Notes: generated by a model not told the origin, from the letters alone. A stretch of DNA of 64,000 nt from Paraburkholderia phenazinium (GCF_900141745.1 NZ_FSRM01000002.1:3038001-3102000); one strand, 5' to 3'. Shown: positions 54,480-63,489, counted from the first letter of the stretch. Numbers and translations: made by a program.

Positions 54480-55784
54480 TCAGATTGCTATATCGTCCGT
54501 TTGCGCGAATGGAGATCGCAAGACGATTGCATCATCACGTTCAGGACCAGTGGTAACCATTGACACCGGAACGCCGACTTCCCGCTGAATCGCTTCGATC
54601 AGCGCCGCGGCCTGGCGGGGCAGATCGCCATAAGACCGGATGCCCCGGGTGGAACCGTCCCAACCATCAAAGCGCTGGAGAACCGGCTGCAGGCGCTGCT
54701 GCTCGGCGTTGGTGGACGGCATGTAACCGATGCGCTTCCCATCAAGCTCGTAGCCTACGCACAAGTAGACCGAATCGAAGCCATCGAGCACATCCAGCTT
54801 GGTCAGCGCCAGCAGACTGATGCCGGCGACCTTGGTGCTCTGACGCAGTTGTACCGTGTCCAGCCAACCGCAGCGACGCGGCCGACCCGTGTTGACTCCA
54901 TACTCGGCGCCGCGTTGCCTAAGCAGGTCACCGAGTGTTCCGTCCACTTCGGACGTGAAAGGGCCTTCGCCGACACGAGTTGCATAGACCTTGCTGACAC
55001 CGAGCACCTGCCCGAGGCGTGACGGGGCGATGCCGGTGCCACTGGCCGCGCCAGCGGCGACGGTGGTCGACGACGTCACATAGGGATAGCTACCCCAATC
55101 CACGTCAAGCATCACGGCCTGCGAGCCTTCGAATACCGTGCGCTTGCCCGATGAATGGGCGTTGTCGAGTCGTTCCCAGACCCGTCCCATGAACGGCAGG
55201 ATTCTTGGTGCCATGGCAACCAGGTCGCTCAACATCTGGTCTCGCTGGAAAGGTTCGAGACCGACGCCGCGGAACCACGCGTTATGGTGCTCAAGCAGTG
55301 CATCGAGCTTTTGCGCGAGCAGTGCCGGTTCAGCCAGGTCGCAGACGCGCAAGCCTCGGCGCCCCACCTTGTCTTCGTATGCCGGACCGATACCGCGTAG
55401 CGTGGTGCCGATCGGTTTGGCGCGCAAGCGTTCCTGAGCGGCGTCGATCGCGCGATGGACCGGTAGAACAAGCGTGGCCGTCTCGGCGATCTGCATCGTT
55501 TCTGGCGTTATACGGATGCCCAGCGCGGCCATGCGGTCAATCTCCGCAAGCAGCGCTTCGGGATCAAGGGCGACGCCGTTGCCGATCAGACTAAGCTTTC
55601 CGCGCACGATACCGCTGGGAAGCAGCGCCAGTTTGTAGGTCTGGCCATTCACCACAAGTGTGTGGCCTGCGTTGTGGCCACCGTTGTAGCGGACAACGAT
55701 GTCCGCTTTCTCGGCAAGCCAATCCACAATCCGGCCTTTTCCCTCATCGCCCCACTGCGCACCAACCACGACAACATTTCGCAT
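54480..55784 (-). CDS. purA: Adenylosuccinate synthetase
   Basis: 434 residues. Catalyses IMP + GTP + aspartate to adenylosuccinate, the first committed step of AMP synthesis. Asp13 in WGDEGKG and His41 in GHNAGHT are the catalytic residues, and the C-terminal TKLDVLDGF and GPERDDAI bind GTP/IMP as expected. The wording (SLLPSGIVRGKLSLIGNG-like: LALLPSGIVRGKLSLIGNG) resembles alphaproteobacterial enzymes more than my memory of the Burkholderia housekeeping PurA, which sits beside hisZ. This is therefore probably a second, acquired copy. A LysR gene is divergent from it. Confidence 0.93.
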   Translation of the reverse strand: MRNVVVVGAQWGDEGKGRIVDWLAEKADIVVRYNGGHNAGHTLVVNGQTYKLALLPSGIVRGKLSLIGNGVALDPEALLAEIDRMAALGIRITPETMQIAETATLVLPVHRAIDAAQERLRAKPIGTTLRGIGPAYEDKVGRRGLRVCDLAEPALLAQKLDALLEHHNAWFRGVGLEPFQRDQMLSDLVAMAPRILPFMGRVWERLDNAHSSGKRTVFEGSQAVMLDVDWGSYPYVTSSTTVAAGAASGTGIAPSRLGQVLGVSKVYATRVGEGPFTSEVDGTLGDLLRQRGAEYGVNTGRPRRCGWLDTVQLRQSTKVAGISLLALTKLDVLDGFDSVYLCVGYELDGKRIGYMPSTNAEQQRLQPVLQRFDGWDGSTRGIRSYGDLPRQAAALIEAIQREVGVPVSMVTTGPERDDAIVLRSPFAQTDDIAI

Positions 55785-55928
55785 ACGGTAGCCTTACTGG
55801 TGAGTTTATCGAACAGATCGAAAACCGGATCTGCTGCCAACCAGCGCAATATAAGCGTCGACAGCAGCCACGAAAATCGATATAAAGTCATCACCTTTGT
55901 CAGCAAAACTCACATAGAGATTCGCCGT

Positions 55929-56828
55929 ATGCCACGTCGTCTGCCACCGTTGAACGCACTGCGCGTGTTTGAAGCCGCCGCCAGGGCCGAGAGCTTTTCA
56001 GCCGCAGCCGACGAGCTTTGCGTCACGCACGGGGCAGTGAGCCGGCAAGTGGGACAACTGGAGGCCTGGCTTGGACATGACCTGTTTGAACGCCGCGGCC
56101 GAAGGGTGGTACTGACCGCGCCGGGACGCGCCTATCTGTCGGAGATATCGGCGGCACTCGACCGCATTGCGCTGGCGACCGACGAACATCTTCGGGTCAC
56201 GCGACAGCAGATCATCAGGGTCAATGCGCCGACCACGTTCGCGTTGAGATGGCTATTGCCGCAGCTTTCCCACTTCCAGTTGAGCAATCCGGCGGTGGAA
56301 GTCCGCCTGACTACCTCGGATGAACCGATCGAAAGACTGCGCGACGAATGCGACGTGGCGATTCGCGGCCGCGAGCAGAAAGCGGCAGGGTACGTAGTCA
56401 ATGAATTTCTGTCGGAAGTCCGGCTGCCGGTGTGCTCGCCCAAGGTGCTGGAATCTCATCCGATACACCATGTCTCGGACCTGGCGCATCACACCCTGCT
56501 GCACACGGCGACCTATCCTGGCCTTTGGGACGAATGGCTCGCGGCGTGCGGCAACCCTCGGCTTGCTACACGCAATTCCCAGCAACTGGATCACTTTTAT
56601 CTGACCTTGCAGGCCGCTATTGATGGCCTGGGTATCGCGATGGGCCCGACCGCGCTTGTAGCACTCGATATCGAAGAGGGCCGTCTCGTGTTTCCGTTCG
56701 ACGGACCGGCTCTGCCGGCATGGCGCTACTGCAGCTACGTCCACAATGCCCGCCTTGGGGATCCCGCCATCAATACCTTTCTCACGTGGCTGCGTGAACT
56801 GGGGCATCGTTTCTCACGCAATGCATAG
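55929..56828 (+). CDS. LysR-family regulator (GcvA-like)
   Basis: 299 residues from ATG 55929; the frame is open further upstream into the purA region, but the family start is MPRRLPPLNALRVFEAAAR. The winged helix (about 6-65) contains FSAAADELCVTHGAVSRQVG and LFERRGRRVVLTAPG, typical of the GcvA/AmpR group. The effector domain spans about 95-295. It is divergent from purA across 144 bp and is the natural candidate to control it. Confidence 0.93.
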   Translation: MPRRLPPLNALRVFEAAARAESFSAAADELCVTHGAVSRQVGQLEAWLGHDLFERRGRRVVLTAPGRAYLSEISAALDRIALATDEHLRVTRQQIIRVNAPTTFALRWLLPQLSHFQLSNPAVEVRLTTSDEPIERLRDECDVAIRGREQKAAGYVVNEFLSEVRLPVCSPKVLESHPIHHVSDLAHHTLLHTATYPGLWDEWLAACGNPRLATRNSQQLDHFYLTLQAAIDGLGIAMGPTALVALDIEEGRLVFPFDGPALPAWRYCSYVHNARLGDPAINTFLTWLRELGHRFSRNA

Positions 56829-57166
56829 TGACCAGAACAGATTTCATAAATACCGAAAAAATTAAGGCTAGGTACTTATGAAACCGCCTTTAATAGCTCA
56901 AGCTTATTTGGGGCGATATTTCCTGATTGCTGACGATGTACACGTTCGTGACGAACATTCCCCGCAATCTTCTGTCCGCGGGTTCCTGGATCATTTCCGG
57001 GTATTCCGACCATGGCCTACCGACTGATTCCTGTACCCGTCCCCGCCTCGCTTTATGGGCGGTGGGCGCCGCCAAGCGCAAGCGGCACTTCCCTCGTGCA
57101 ACCAGAAAAAAACAGTCCTGTAACCCCGGTCGGCTATCATGCCTATCCCCTCCGAAGTAGCTCCTT
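56829..57166. other. Intergenic region, no gene seen
   Basis: 338 bp between the LysR gene and the ABC-F gene with no recognisable protein in either direction. The first 60 bases are AT-rich (the sequence around 56830-56880) and may hold the ABC-F promoter. Confidence 0.4.
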
Positions 57167-58846
57167 ATGATTTCCGTCCGTAATGTCACGCTGCGCCGCG
57201 GCGTCAATGTCGTACTCGACAACGCATCCGTCACCTTCACCCCCGGCGAAAAGATTGGCCTTGTCGGCCGCAATGGCGCCGGCAAGTCGTCCTTCTTCGG
57301 CCTTCTCAACGGCACGCTGCACGAAGACGGCGGCGAGTTCTCGATTCCCGCTGCATGGAAGATGGGCCAGGTCGCGCAGGAGATGCCTGAGACCGAGCAG
57401 AGTGCGACCGACTTCGTAATCGAGGGTGACACCGTCATGCTGGCCGCCCAGGCTGAAGTCGCCGCCGCCGAGGCCAGCGACGATGGCATGCGCATGGCGC
57501 ACGCCTACATGGCCCTACACGACGCCGGTGCACACGATGCCCCCGCACGTGCCCAGGCGCTGATCCTGGGCCTTGGCTTCAGTGCTGCGCAGCTCAGCCA
57601 GCCGGTCAACAGTTTCTCCGGCGGCTGGCGCATGCGACTGCAGCTGGCGCGCGCGCTCATGTGCCCGTCCGACCTGCTGTTGCTCGACGAGCCGACCAAT
57701 CACCTTGACCTCGACGCGCTGGTCTGGCTGGAAGCGTGGCTCAAGCGCTATCAGGGAACCATGGTAGTGATCAGCCACGATCGCGAATTCCTCGACGCGG
57801 TGACGCAGGTGACGGTGCACGTCGACAACGCCAAGCTGGTGCGTTACGGCGGCAACTACAGCAAGTTCGAAGAGATGCGCGCTGAGCAACTGCTGTTGCA
57901 GCAGGCCGCGATGGCCAGACAGGCGGACAAGATCGCCCACCTGCAGAAATTCATCGACCGTTTCAAGGCCAAGGCCTCGAAGGCGAAGCAGGCGCAGAGC
58001 CGGGTCAAGGCGCTCGAACGCATGGAGAAGATCGCGCCAGTGCTTGCCGACGCAGAGTTCACCTTCGAGTTCAAGGAGCCGCTCAACGTCCCTAACCCGC
58101 TGTTGTCGATGCTGGACGCGAGCTTCGGTTACCCGGCGCCGGCCGACGCACCGCCGGGCACGCCGCCGACGGTCATCGTGCGGGGCATCAACCGATCTGT
58201 GCTGGCCGGGCAGCGCATCGGCATTCTCGGTGCCAATGGCCAGGGCAAGTCCACTCTGGTGAAGACGGTGGCGCACGAGCTGGCGCCGATTGCCGGCGAA
58301 ATCAGCGAAGGCAAAGGCCTGAACATCGGCTACTTCGCCCAGCAGGAACTCGACGTGCTGCGCCCTCTCGACACCCCGATGGAACACATGATCCGCCTTG
58401 CCAAGGATACGCCGGCGCACATGCGTGCCCCCGGCCAGAGTGGCACCGAACAATCGCTTCGCACCTTCCTCGGCACCTTCAGCTTCAGTGGCGACATGGT
58501 CCATCAGGCGGTCGGCACGATGAGCGGCGGCGAGAAAGCGCGGCTCGTGTTGTGCATGATCGTGTGGCAACGCCCCAACCTGCTGCTGCTCGACGAGCCT
58601 ACCAACCACCTGGACCTGGCCACACGCGAAGCGCTGGGCATGGCACTCAACGAATTCGAAGGCACAGTGTTGCTGGTTAGTCACGACCGTTCCCTGCTGC
58701 GCGCGGTATGTGACGAGTTCTGGCTCGTCACCAAGGGTGGCGTCGAGCCCTTCGACGGCGATCTGGACGATTACCAGCAGTTCCTGCGCGACGAAGCCCG
58801 TCGCATGCGCGAGCAGGCCGCCGGGGAGCAGAAAGTCGTCGCCTGA
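57167..58846 (+). CDS. ABC-F family ATPase (ribosome-associated, YheS-like)
   Basis: 559 residues, two ABC ATPase domains in one chain and no membrane domain, which defines ABC-F proteins that act on the ribosome. Domain 1 has Walker A GRNGAGKSS, signature FSGGWRMRL and Walker B LLLLDEPTNHLDL. Domain 2 has GANGQGKST, MSGGEKARL and LLLLDEPTNHLDL. The linker (about 240-300) is rich in Lys and Arg, with FKAKASKAKQAQSR. It lacks the long C-terminal extension of E. coli YheS. It could be a housekeeping translation factor or a ribosome-protection factor; the sequence does not decide. Confidence 0.92.
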   Translation: MISVRNVTLRRGVNVVLDNASVTFTPGEKIGLVGRNGAGKSSFFGLLNGTLHEDGGEFSIPAAWKMGQVAQEMPETEQSATDFVIEGDTVMLAAQAEVAAAEASDDGMRMAHAYMALHDAGAHDAPARAQALILGLGFSAAQLSQPVNSFSGGWRMRLQLARALMCPSDLLLLDEPTNHLDLDALVWLEAWLKRYQGTMVVISHDREFLDAVTQVTVHVDNAKLVRYGGNYSKFEEMRAEQLLLQQAAMARQADKIAHLQKFIDRFKAKASKAKQAQSRVKALERMEKIAPVLADAEFTFEFKEPLNVPNPLLSMLDASFGYPAPADAPPGTPPTVIVRGINRSVLAGQRIGILGANGQGKSTLVKTVAHELAPIAGEISEGKGLNIGYFAQQELDVLRPLDTPMEHMIRLAKDTPAHMRAPGQSGTEQSLRTFLGTFSFSGDMVHQAVGTMSGGEKARLVLCMIVWQRPNLLLLDEPTNHLDLATREALGMALNEFEGTVLLVSHDRSLLRAVCDEFWLVTKGGVEPFDGDLDDYQQFLRDEARRMREQAAGEQKVVA

Positions 58847-59163
58847 GTAAGCCCCTGGCAGCTCCCGCCTGGAAGCTGCCATAGCGCTCGCGTCGAGTCG
58901 AAGGTCCGCTTAAGGCGGCTTCGGCCGATGAACGAGCGTTCGTGTTTGACAATCGGATGACCAGTTACGGGGCAAAGCCGACGCCTGGACGGATGAATTC
59001 TTCAGTGTTCTGTTCCCGTATTACCTGGCTTCAGTTTGCGATATCAAGTAGAGGCGTTCCCGTGCGCAACGCCGGTAGTCTGCCCACCATTATCGACACC
59101 AATCAGGCAACGATTTCCCCTCGTTGCAATCGGGCAAGTGGGCAAATGTGGCAGTTGGCTAGA
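58847..59163. other. Intergenic region, no gene seen
   Basis: 317 bp upstream of the HIT-like gene. The frame of that gene is open through part of it, but nothing protein-like was recognised before 59164. Confidence 0.4.
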
Positions 59164-59634
59164 ATGGACAACCCGACCTTGACGACCCACGCCATGGAAT
59201 CATCCGAGATCTATCAATCCGGCTTCTACACCCTGAGTCAGGCACATGGATTTCGCTTGCCTGGTTACCTCATCCTGAGTTCCAACACGCCCGTTTCCCG
59301 GTTCTCCGACCTTCCGTTACAGGCGGACGCTGACCTTGGCGCTTGCATACGTTTGGCGGATACTTTATTGCACACACTGTTGGCACCCGAGCGGGTATAC
59401 GTGTTGCGATTCGGCGAGTCGATTGAAGCGATCCACTTCCACATCATTCCGCGGACCAACGAGATCGCATTGCAGTTCTCTGCCCCGGACCAGGTGCAGC
59501 CCGGTTTAAACGGGGCGGATATTGCAAGTTGGATATGGCATAACCATGACGCCCTGGGCTACTCGGATATGGACATCGACTCGTTCATACAGCGGGCAAG
59601 ACAGTTCGTGAAGGAAACCCGGTCTTTGAACTAG
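59164..59634 (+). CDS. HIT-superfamily protein with an altered histidine triad
   Basis: 156 residues from ATG 59164; ATG 59194 is equally possible, as neither has a clear ribosome site. The core reads VYVLRFGESIEAIHFHIIPR. Compared with the HIT motif H-x-H-x-H-x-x-P, the first His is Ala, while the catalytic and last His are kept. Nucleotide hydrolase or transferase chemistry is still possible. Upstream, GYLILSSNTPVSRFSDL matches the HIT N-terminal strand region. It stands alone between the ABC-F gene and an AraC gene. Confidence 0.78.
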   Translation: MDNPTLTTHAMESSEIYQSGFYTLSQAHGFRLPGYLILSSNTPVSRFSDLPLQADADLGACIRLADTLLHTLLAPERVYVLRFGESIEAIHFHIIPRTNEIALQFSAPDQVQPGLNGADIASWIWHNHDALGYSDMDIDSFIQRARQFVKETRSLN

Positions 59635-59765
59635 CGACACCTGGCCGATGCGGCGCTCGCCAGTTTGCAGGCCAATCGAAAATAGACAAACTCGCCCATA
59701 TGCTGACATAGTGAGGGCGGAATCCAATCAGTTTTTCAACTTTTCCGTTCCGCCACCCCATACGA

Positions 59766-60728
59766 ATGCCAGCCGCAACGCCGATCCCCTCGCCTCGTGT
59801 CTCCCCCGTCGATCTGAACGAACTGATCACGCTGCTCGAGATCCGGGTGCTGGGATTGTCCGAGTGTCTCGTCAGCCAGGGCTTCGTGCTCGAACTGGAC
59901 GGCAACGACGCGCCCGGCATCCACTACATCCTGTCCGGCGAAGGACTGCTGCATATCGACGGCGCAGAGACGGTACCGCTTGCACCGCATACGCTGCTGA
60001 TCGTGCCGCCCCGTCACCCGCTGAAGCTTGAGGTTCCCGCGGCCAAGGCCGGCATCGCGCCGATCGTCGTGCCTGGGCGCGAGCACAAGCAGGTCGTCGA
60101 TTCGATCAACCGGTTTCGCGCCGGCACCTCCGAGCCGATGACCGTGATGATCTGCGGCTATTTCAATGCAGCATTTGGCGCATCCATCAATCTCTTCGAA
60201 ACGCTGTCCACACCGATCGTCGAGCAATTCGACGCGTCCGACCGGCTCGACGTCTACCTGCGCACCGCCTTCGATGAACTCGTCGCCCAGGAGATCGGCG
60301 CGGGCGCCATGTCGGGGGCGTTGCTGAAACAGGTGATCGTCGCGCTCGTGCGCCGCTCGCTGAAAACGAACGCGCTCTGGCTCGAACGCTTCGCGCTGCT
60401 CGGCGATCCGCAGATCGCGCGGGTCTTCGCGGACATGGTGGCCCGCCCCGCCGCGCCGCACAGCGTGGCGAGCCTCGCAGATGCGGCATTCCTGAGCCGG
60501 TCCGCCTTCATGGCCCGCTTTTCAGCGGCCCTCGGCCACTCGCCAATGCAGGTCCTGCGTGACATCCGCATGCGACAAGCCGCCGCCCAGTTGCGCACCG
60601 GTGATCTGTCGCTGGATCAGGTCGCGCGCAATGTCGGCTATGCGAGCCGCGGCACCTTCGTCCGCGCATTTCGCGAAGTATTCGGCACCGGCCCGGCCGG
60701 GTATCGGTCAGACGCCGAACACGCCTGA
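59766..60728 (+). CDS. AraC-family transcriptional regulator (cupin-type)
   Basis: 320 residues. The N-terminal cupin-like sensor domain (about 25-180) contains GIHYILSGEGLLHIDGAE and PHTLLIVPPRHPLKL. The C-terminal AraC double helix-turn-helix (about 225-318) has VASLADAAFLSRSAFMARF, LGHSPMQVLRDIRMRQA and VARNVGYASRGTFVRAFRE. It lies 91 bp upstream of the ogt-type gene on the same strand, so it may be an activator of that gene or of the operon beyond. Confidence 0.92.
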   Translation: MPAATPIPSPRVSPVDLNELITLLEIRVLGLSECLVSQGFVLELDGNDAPGIHYILSGEGLLHIDGAETVPLAPHTLLIVPPRHPLKLEVPAAKAGIAPIVVPGREHKQVVDSINRFRAGTSEPMTVMICGYFNAAFGASINLFETLSTPIVEQFDASDRLDVYLRTAFDELVAQEIGAGAMSGALLKQVIVALVRRSLKTNALWLERFALLGDPQIARVFADMVARPAAPHSVASLADAAFLSRSAFMARFSAALGHSPMQVLRDIRMRQAAAQLRTGDLSLDQVARNVGYASRGTFVRAFREVFGTGPAGYRSDAEHA

Positions 60729-60819
60729 ACTGCCGGACGATTTGCACTATCTGGCGGACCCCGTGCAGCGCCCTCCCGTCCATACTGACTCATGTCAACC
60801 CATGGACTGGAGGTTCAAA

Positions 60820-61317
60820 ATGGCTCCCGAATACATGATCGTCGACTCGCCAGTCGGCAAGCTCAAACTCGTCGCGCGCGACATGAAGCTGGTCGCCATC
60901 CTGTGGGAAAACGAGCGCAAGAACCGCGTGAAGCTGGGCGAGATGCAACCGGCGGACGACAATCCGGTGCTGCTGGACGCCGCCCGGCAACTTCGCGAGT
61001 ACTTCGCTGGCGAGCGCACTCGATTCGATCTCGACATTGCGATGGAAGGCACGCCGTTCCAGAAGCGCGTGTGGGACGCGCTGCTCGACATTCCGTTTGG
61101 CGAGCGGCGCACCTACCGAGACATCGCGACGCGAATCGGCAACCGTCAAGCTGTGCGGGCTGTGGGCGCGGCGATCGGGCGCAATCCGCTTTCGATCATT
61201 ACGCCGTGCCATCGTGTGATCGGCTCGTCGGGGAGTCTGACCGGCTTCGCTGGTGGCCTTCCAACCAAAGCCCTACTGCTTGACACGGAAGATCGGGCAG
61301 CACGAAAAACCGTCTGA
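60820..61317 (+). CDS. ogt: Methylated-DNA-protein-cysteine methyltransferase
   Basis: 165 residues from ATG 60820 (GGAGG 6 bases upstream). Removes O6-alkyl groups from guanine in DNA by transfer to its own cysteine: Cys130 in ITPCHRVIGSSG is the acceptor. FQKRVWDALLDIPFGERRTY and RAVGAAIGRNPL supply the DNA-binding helix-turn-helix and arginine finger. It is followed by a strong nested terminator. The AraC gene upstream is not Ada, as it has no methyl-acceptor motif. Confidence 0.94.
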   Translation: MAPEYMIVDSPVGKLKLVARDMKLVAILWENERKNRVKLGEMQPADDNPVLLDAARQLREYFAGERTRFDLDIAMEGTPFQKRVWDALLDIPFGERRTYRDIATRIGNRQAVRAVGAAIGRNPLSIITPCHRVIGSSGSLTGFAGGLPTKALLLDTEDRAARKTV

Positions 61318-61345
61318 AGACGACACGCAGGTCACCCACCTCTCG

Positions 61346-61398
61346 ACCGGCGTCACGTGTCAGCGCGCAAGCGCTGATGCCTGGCGCCGGTTTTTTTT
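61346..61398 (+). terminator. Nested double-stem rho-independent terminator after ogt
   Basis: Outer stem ACCGGCG (61346-61352) with CGCCGGT (61385-61391), inner stem CAGCGC (61361-61366) with GCGCTG (61371-61376) and loop GCAA, followed by eight T. This ends the ogt transcript. Confidence 0.85.
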
Positions 61399-61566
61399 GC
61401 GGCGCTGCGACCACGCTCCGCATCGATCCGCACAAGCGGACTTTCGAGGTGGTTTGCCGGACTTTTTGCACGGCATGTGCCTCTAGACTTTCTATCAATG
61501 CAAACGCCAACACAGACGCGTTGGACGCAGACCCGCTTCCCTCTTTCGATCATCAGGAGAACCATC

Positions 61567-62109
61567 ATGACCCGCATTGCGCTTCCCACCGACGAACAGA
61601 TTCCCGCCGCGTCGCGCCCCGTTGTCGACGCCATAACGAAGCAACTGAAGATGACACCCAATCTCTTCCGCATCATGGCGCTGAGCCCGAACGCGCTGAA
61701 CGGATGGGCCGGACTGCAAGGCGCGCTCGCGAAGACGCTCGACACGAAGCTGCGCGACGGTATCGCGCTCGCGGTTTCGCAGGTGAACGGTTGCCAATAC
61801 TGTCTGTCGGCGCACTCCCACGTGGCGAGTACCCTGGCGAACATCGACGACGACGAAATCCGGCTCAATCGCGCCGGCCAATCCAGCACGCCGAAGACGG
61901 CGGCGGCCGTGACGTTCGCGAAGAAGCTGATGGAAACGCACGGCAAAGTCAGCGAAGATGATCTGCAGGCGGTACGCGCGGCGGGCTTCACCGATGCCAA
62001 TATCGTCGAAATCATCGCACTCAGCGCACAGTTCCTGTTGACGAACTTCGTCAACAACGCGTTCGACACCGAAATCGATTTTCCGGTCGTCGAAACGGAA
62101 ATTGGCTAA
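61567..62109 (+). CDS. AhpD-like / carboxymuconolactone-decarboxylase-family peroxidase-related protein
   Basis: 180 residues from ATG 61567 (CAGGAGAACC upstream). A four- to six-helix AhpD-type fold with redox motif Cys76-x-x-Cys79 in NGCQYCLSAHSH and a conserved His after it, as in alkylhydroperoxidase AhpD. It may reduce organic peroxides using a thiol donor, although many members have unknown roles. First of a likely operon with the PEP-mutase-like and RidA genes. Confidence 0.88.
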   Translation: MTRIALPTDEQIPAASRPVVDAITKQLKMTPNLFRIMALSPNALNGWAGLQGALAKTLDTKLRDGIALAVSQVNGCQYCLSAHSHVASTLANIDDDEIRLNRAGQSSTPKTAAAVTFAKKLMETHGKVSEDDLQAVRAAGFTDANIVEIIALSAQFLLTNFVNNAFDTEIDFPVVETEIG

Positions 62110-62123
62110 AGCCGAGAGCGTTC

Positions 62124-62151
62124 GGGAGCCCGCACGGGTTCCCTTCCTTTT
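62124..62151 (+). terminator. Hairpin with T-rich tail between AhpD-like and PEP-mutase-like genes
   Basis: GGGAGCCC (62124-62131), loop GCAC, GGGTTCCC (62136-62143, one G-T pair), then TTCCTTTT. It overlaps the space just before the next ribosome site, so it may attenuate rather than fully stop the operon. Confidence 0.55.
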
Positions 62152-62163
62152 CAGGAGTCCGTT

Positions 62164-62988
62164 ATGTCACGCACCGTCACCGAAAAGCGCGCCGCGTTCC
62201 GCACGCTACACGAATCCGGCTGCTTCATGCTGCCGAATCCCTGGGATGCAGGGAGCGCCCGCTACCTCGCTAGCCTGGGTTTCCAGGCCATCGCGACCAC
62301 CAGCTCCGGCTTCGCGTGGTCGACCGGTCGCGCGGACAATCACGTAACACGCGAGATCATCCTCGCGCATCTGCGCGAGATGGTCGCAGCAACAGACCTG
62401 CCCGTGAATGCCGACTTCGAAAACGGCTTCGGTGCAGATCCAGCCGACGTCGCTGAAAGTGTCAAGCTGGCGGTTGAAACAGGGGTCGCGGGTCTGTCGA
62501 TCGAAGACTCCACCGGCGATGCCGCAAGCCCGCTGTTTCCGGTCGATATCGCAGTTGCGCGGCTCAAAGCGGCACGCCAGGCAATCGACGAGAACGGCGG
62601 CGACACGTTGCTGATCGGCCGCGCGGAAAATTTCTTCGTCGGTGTGCCGGATATGGACGATACGCTGACACGGCTCAAGGCCTACGCGGCAGCCGGCGCT
62701 GATTGTCTGTACGCGCCCGGCATCCAGACGCGTGAACAGATCGAAGCCGTCGTTGCCGCGGTGGCGCCCAAGCCGGTGAATGTGCTGATTGGCTCGCAAT
62801 CCGCATTTACGTTGCAGGAGCTGGGCGCACTCGGCGTGCGGCGCGTCAGCGTCGGCGGCGCGCTGGCGCGGGCTGCGTGGGGCGGCTTCATGCGCGCCGC
62901 GCAGTCGCTCGCGAACGGACGCTTCGACGGATTCACCGATGCCGCGTCAGGCGCGCAGCTCAACGCGCAGTTTCGCGACGGTGCTTGA
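62164..62988 (+). CDS. Isocitrate lyase / PEP mutase superfamily protein
   Basis: 274 residues from ATG 62164 (AGGAG about 7 bases upstream). The superfamily TIM-barrel elements are present: FMLPNPWDAGSARYLASLGF, FQAIATTSSGFAW, VNADFENGFG (metal-binding Asp/Glu) and VAGLSIEDST. The KKCGH-type loop of isocitrate lyases is not seen, so this belongs with the PEP mutase / oxaloacetate-hydrolase-like group. The substrate is not known. It sits between an AhpD-like and a RidA gene, all on one strand. Confidence 0.88.
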   Translation: MSRTVTEKRAAFRTLHESGCFMLPNPWDAGSARYLASLGFQAIATTSSGFAWSTGRADNHVTREIILAHLREMVAATDLPVNADFENGFGADPADVAESVKLAVETGVAGLSIEDSTGDAASPLFPVDIAVARLKAARQAIDENGGDTLLIGRAENFFVGVPDMDDTLTRLKAYAAAGADCLYAPGIQTREQIEAVVAAVAPKPVNVLIGSQSAFTLQELGALGVRRVSVGGALARAAWGGFMRAAQSLANGRFDGFTDAASGAQLNAQFRDGA

Positions 62989-63027
62989 GATTCGCTCAAC
63001 ATCAATCCATTTTTCAAGGAGAACATC

Positions 63028-63420
63028 ATGGCCCGCGAAATCGTCCGCGTGGAACCGCTGTCCAGTTGGCTCGAGCGCTGGAAGGCACCGACATCGGCCG
63101 TCACGCGGCACGGCGACACGATCTACGTGTCCGGTTTCCCGCCGTTCGATCCGCAAACCGGCGAAGTGCTGGACGCACCAATCGAGGAGCAAACCCGGCG
63201 CGTGCTGGAGCAACTGAAGCTGTGTGTAGAGACGGCGGGATCGTCGCTCGATCAGGTGCTGAAGTGCAACGTCTACTGCACTTCCGTGGCGATGTTTCCG
63301 GTCGTCAACGAAATCTATGCGCAGTTCTTCGGCGCGCAGCCGCCGGCACGGATTTTCGTTAACGTGCCGGCGTGGCCCGGACATTTCGACATCGAAATTG
63401 ATTGCGTTGCGGCGCTGTGA
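63028..63420 (+). CDS. RidA-family protein
   Basis: 130 residues from ATG 63028 (AAGGAG about 8 bases upstream). YjgF/RidA fold with GDTIYVSGFPPFDPQTGEV, DQVLKCNVYCTS and PPARIFVNVPAWPGHFDIEI (in pieces). The Arg in PPARIFVNV matches the carboxylate-binding Arg of active RidA enzymes, so imine/enamine hydrolysis is plausible. Last gene of the three-gene set and convergent with the dioxygenase gene. Confidence 0.92.
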   Translation: MAREIVRVEPLSSWLERWKAPTSAVTRHGDTIYVSGFPPFDPQTGEVLDAPIEEQTRRVLEQLKLCVETAGSSLDQVLKCNVYCTSVAMFPVVNEIYAQFFGAQPPARIFVNVPAWPGHFDIEIDCVAAL

Positions 63421-63489
63421 ATATGGCGGCGTGCTAGCGGGCACGGAAAAGCGTGCGCCTCAACTCGGCATCGTTTGGTCCACATTCGA

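Noticed and set aside
57515..58882. 455-codon frame antisense to the ABC-F gene
   Set aside because: The plus strand encodes two complete ABC ATPase domains; the antisense reading is low-complexity His/Arg/Gln-rich text typical of high-GC shadows.
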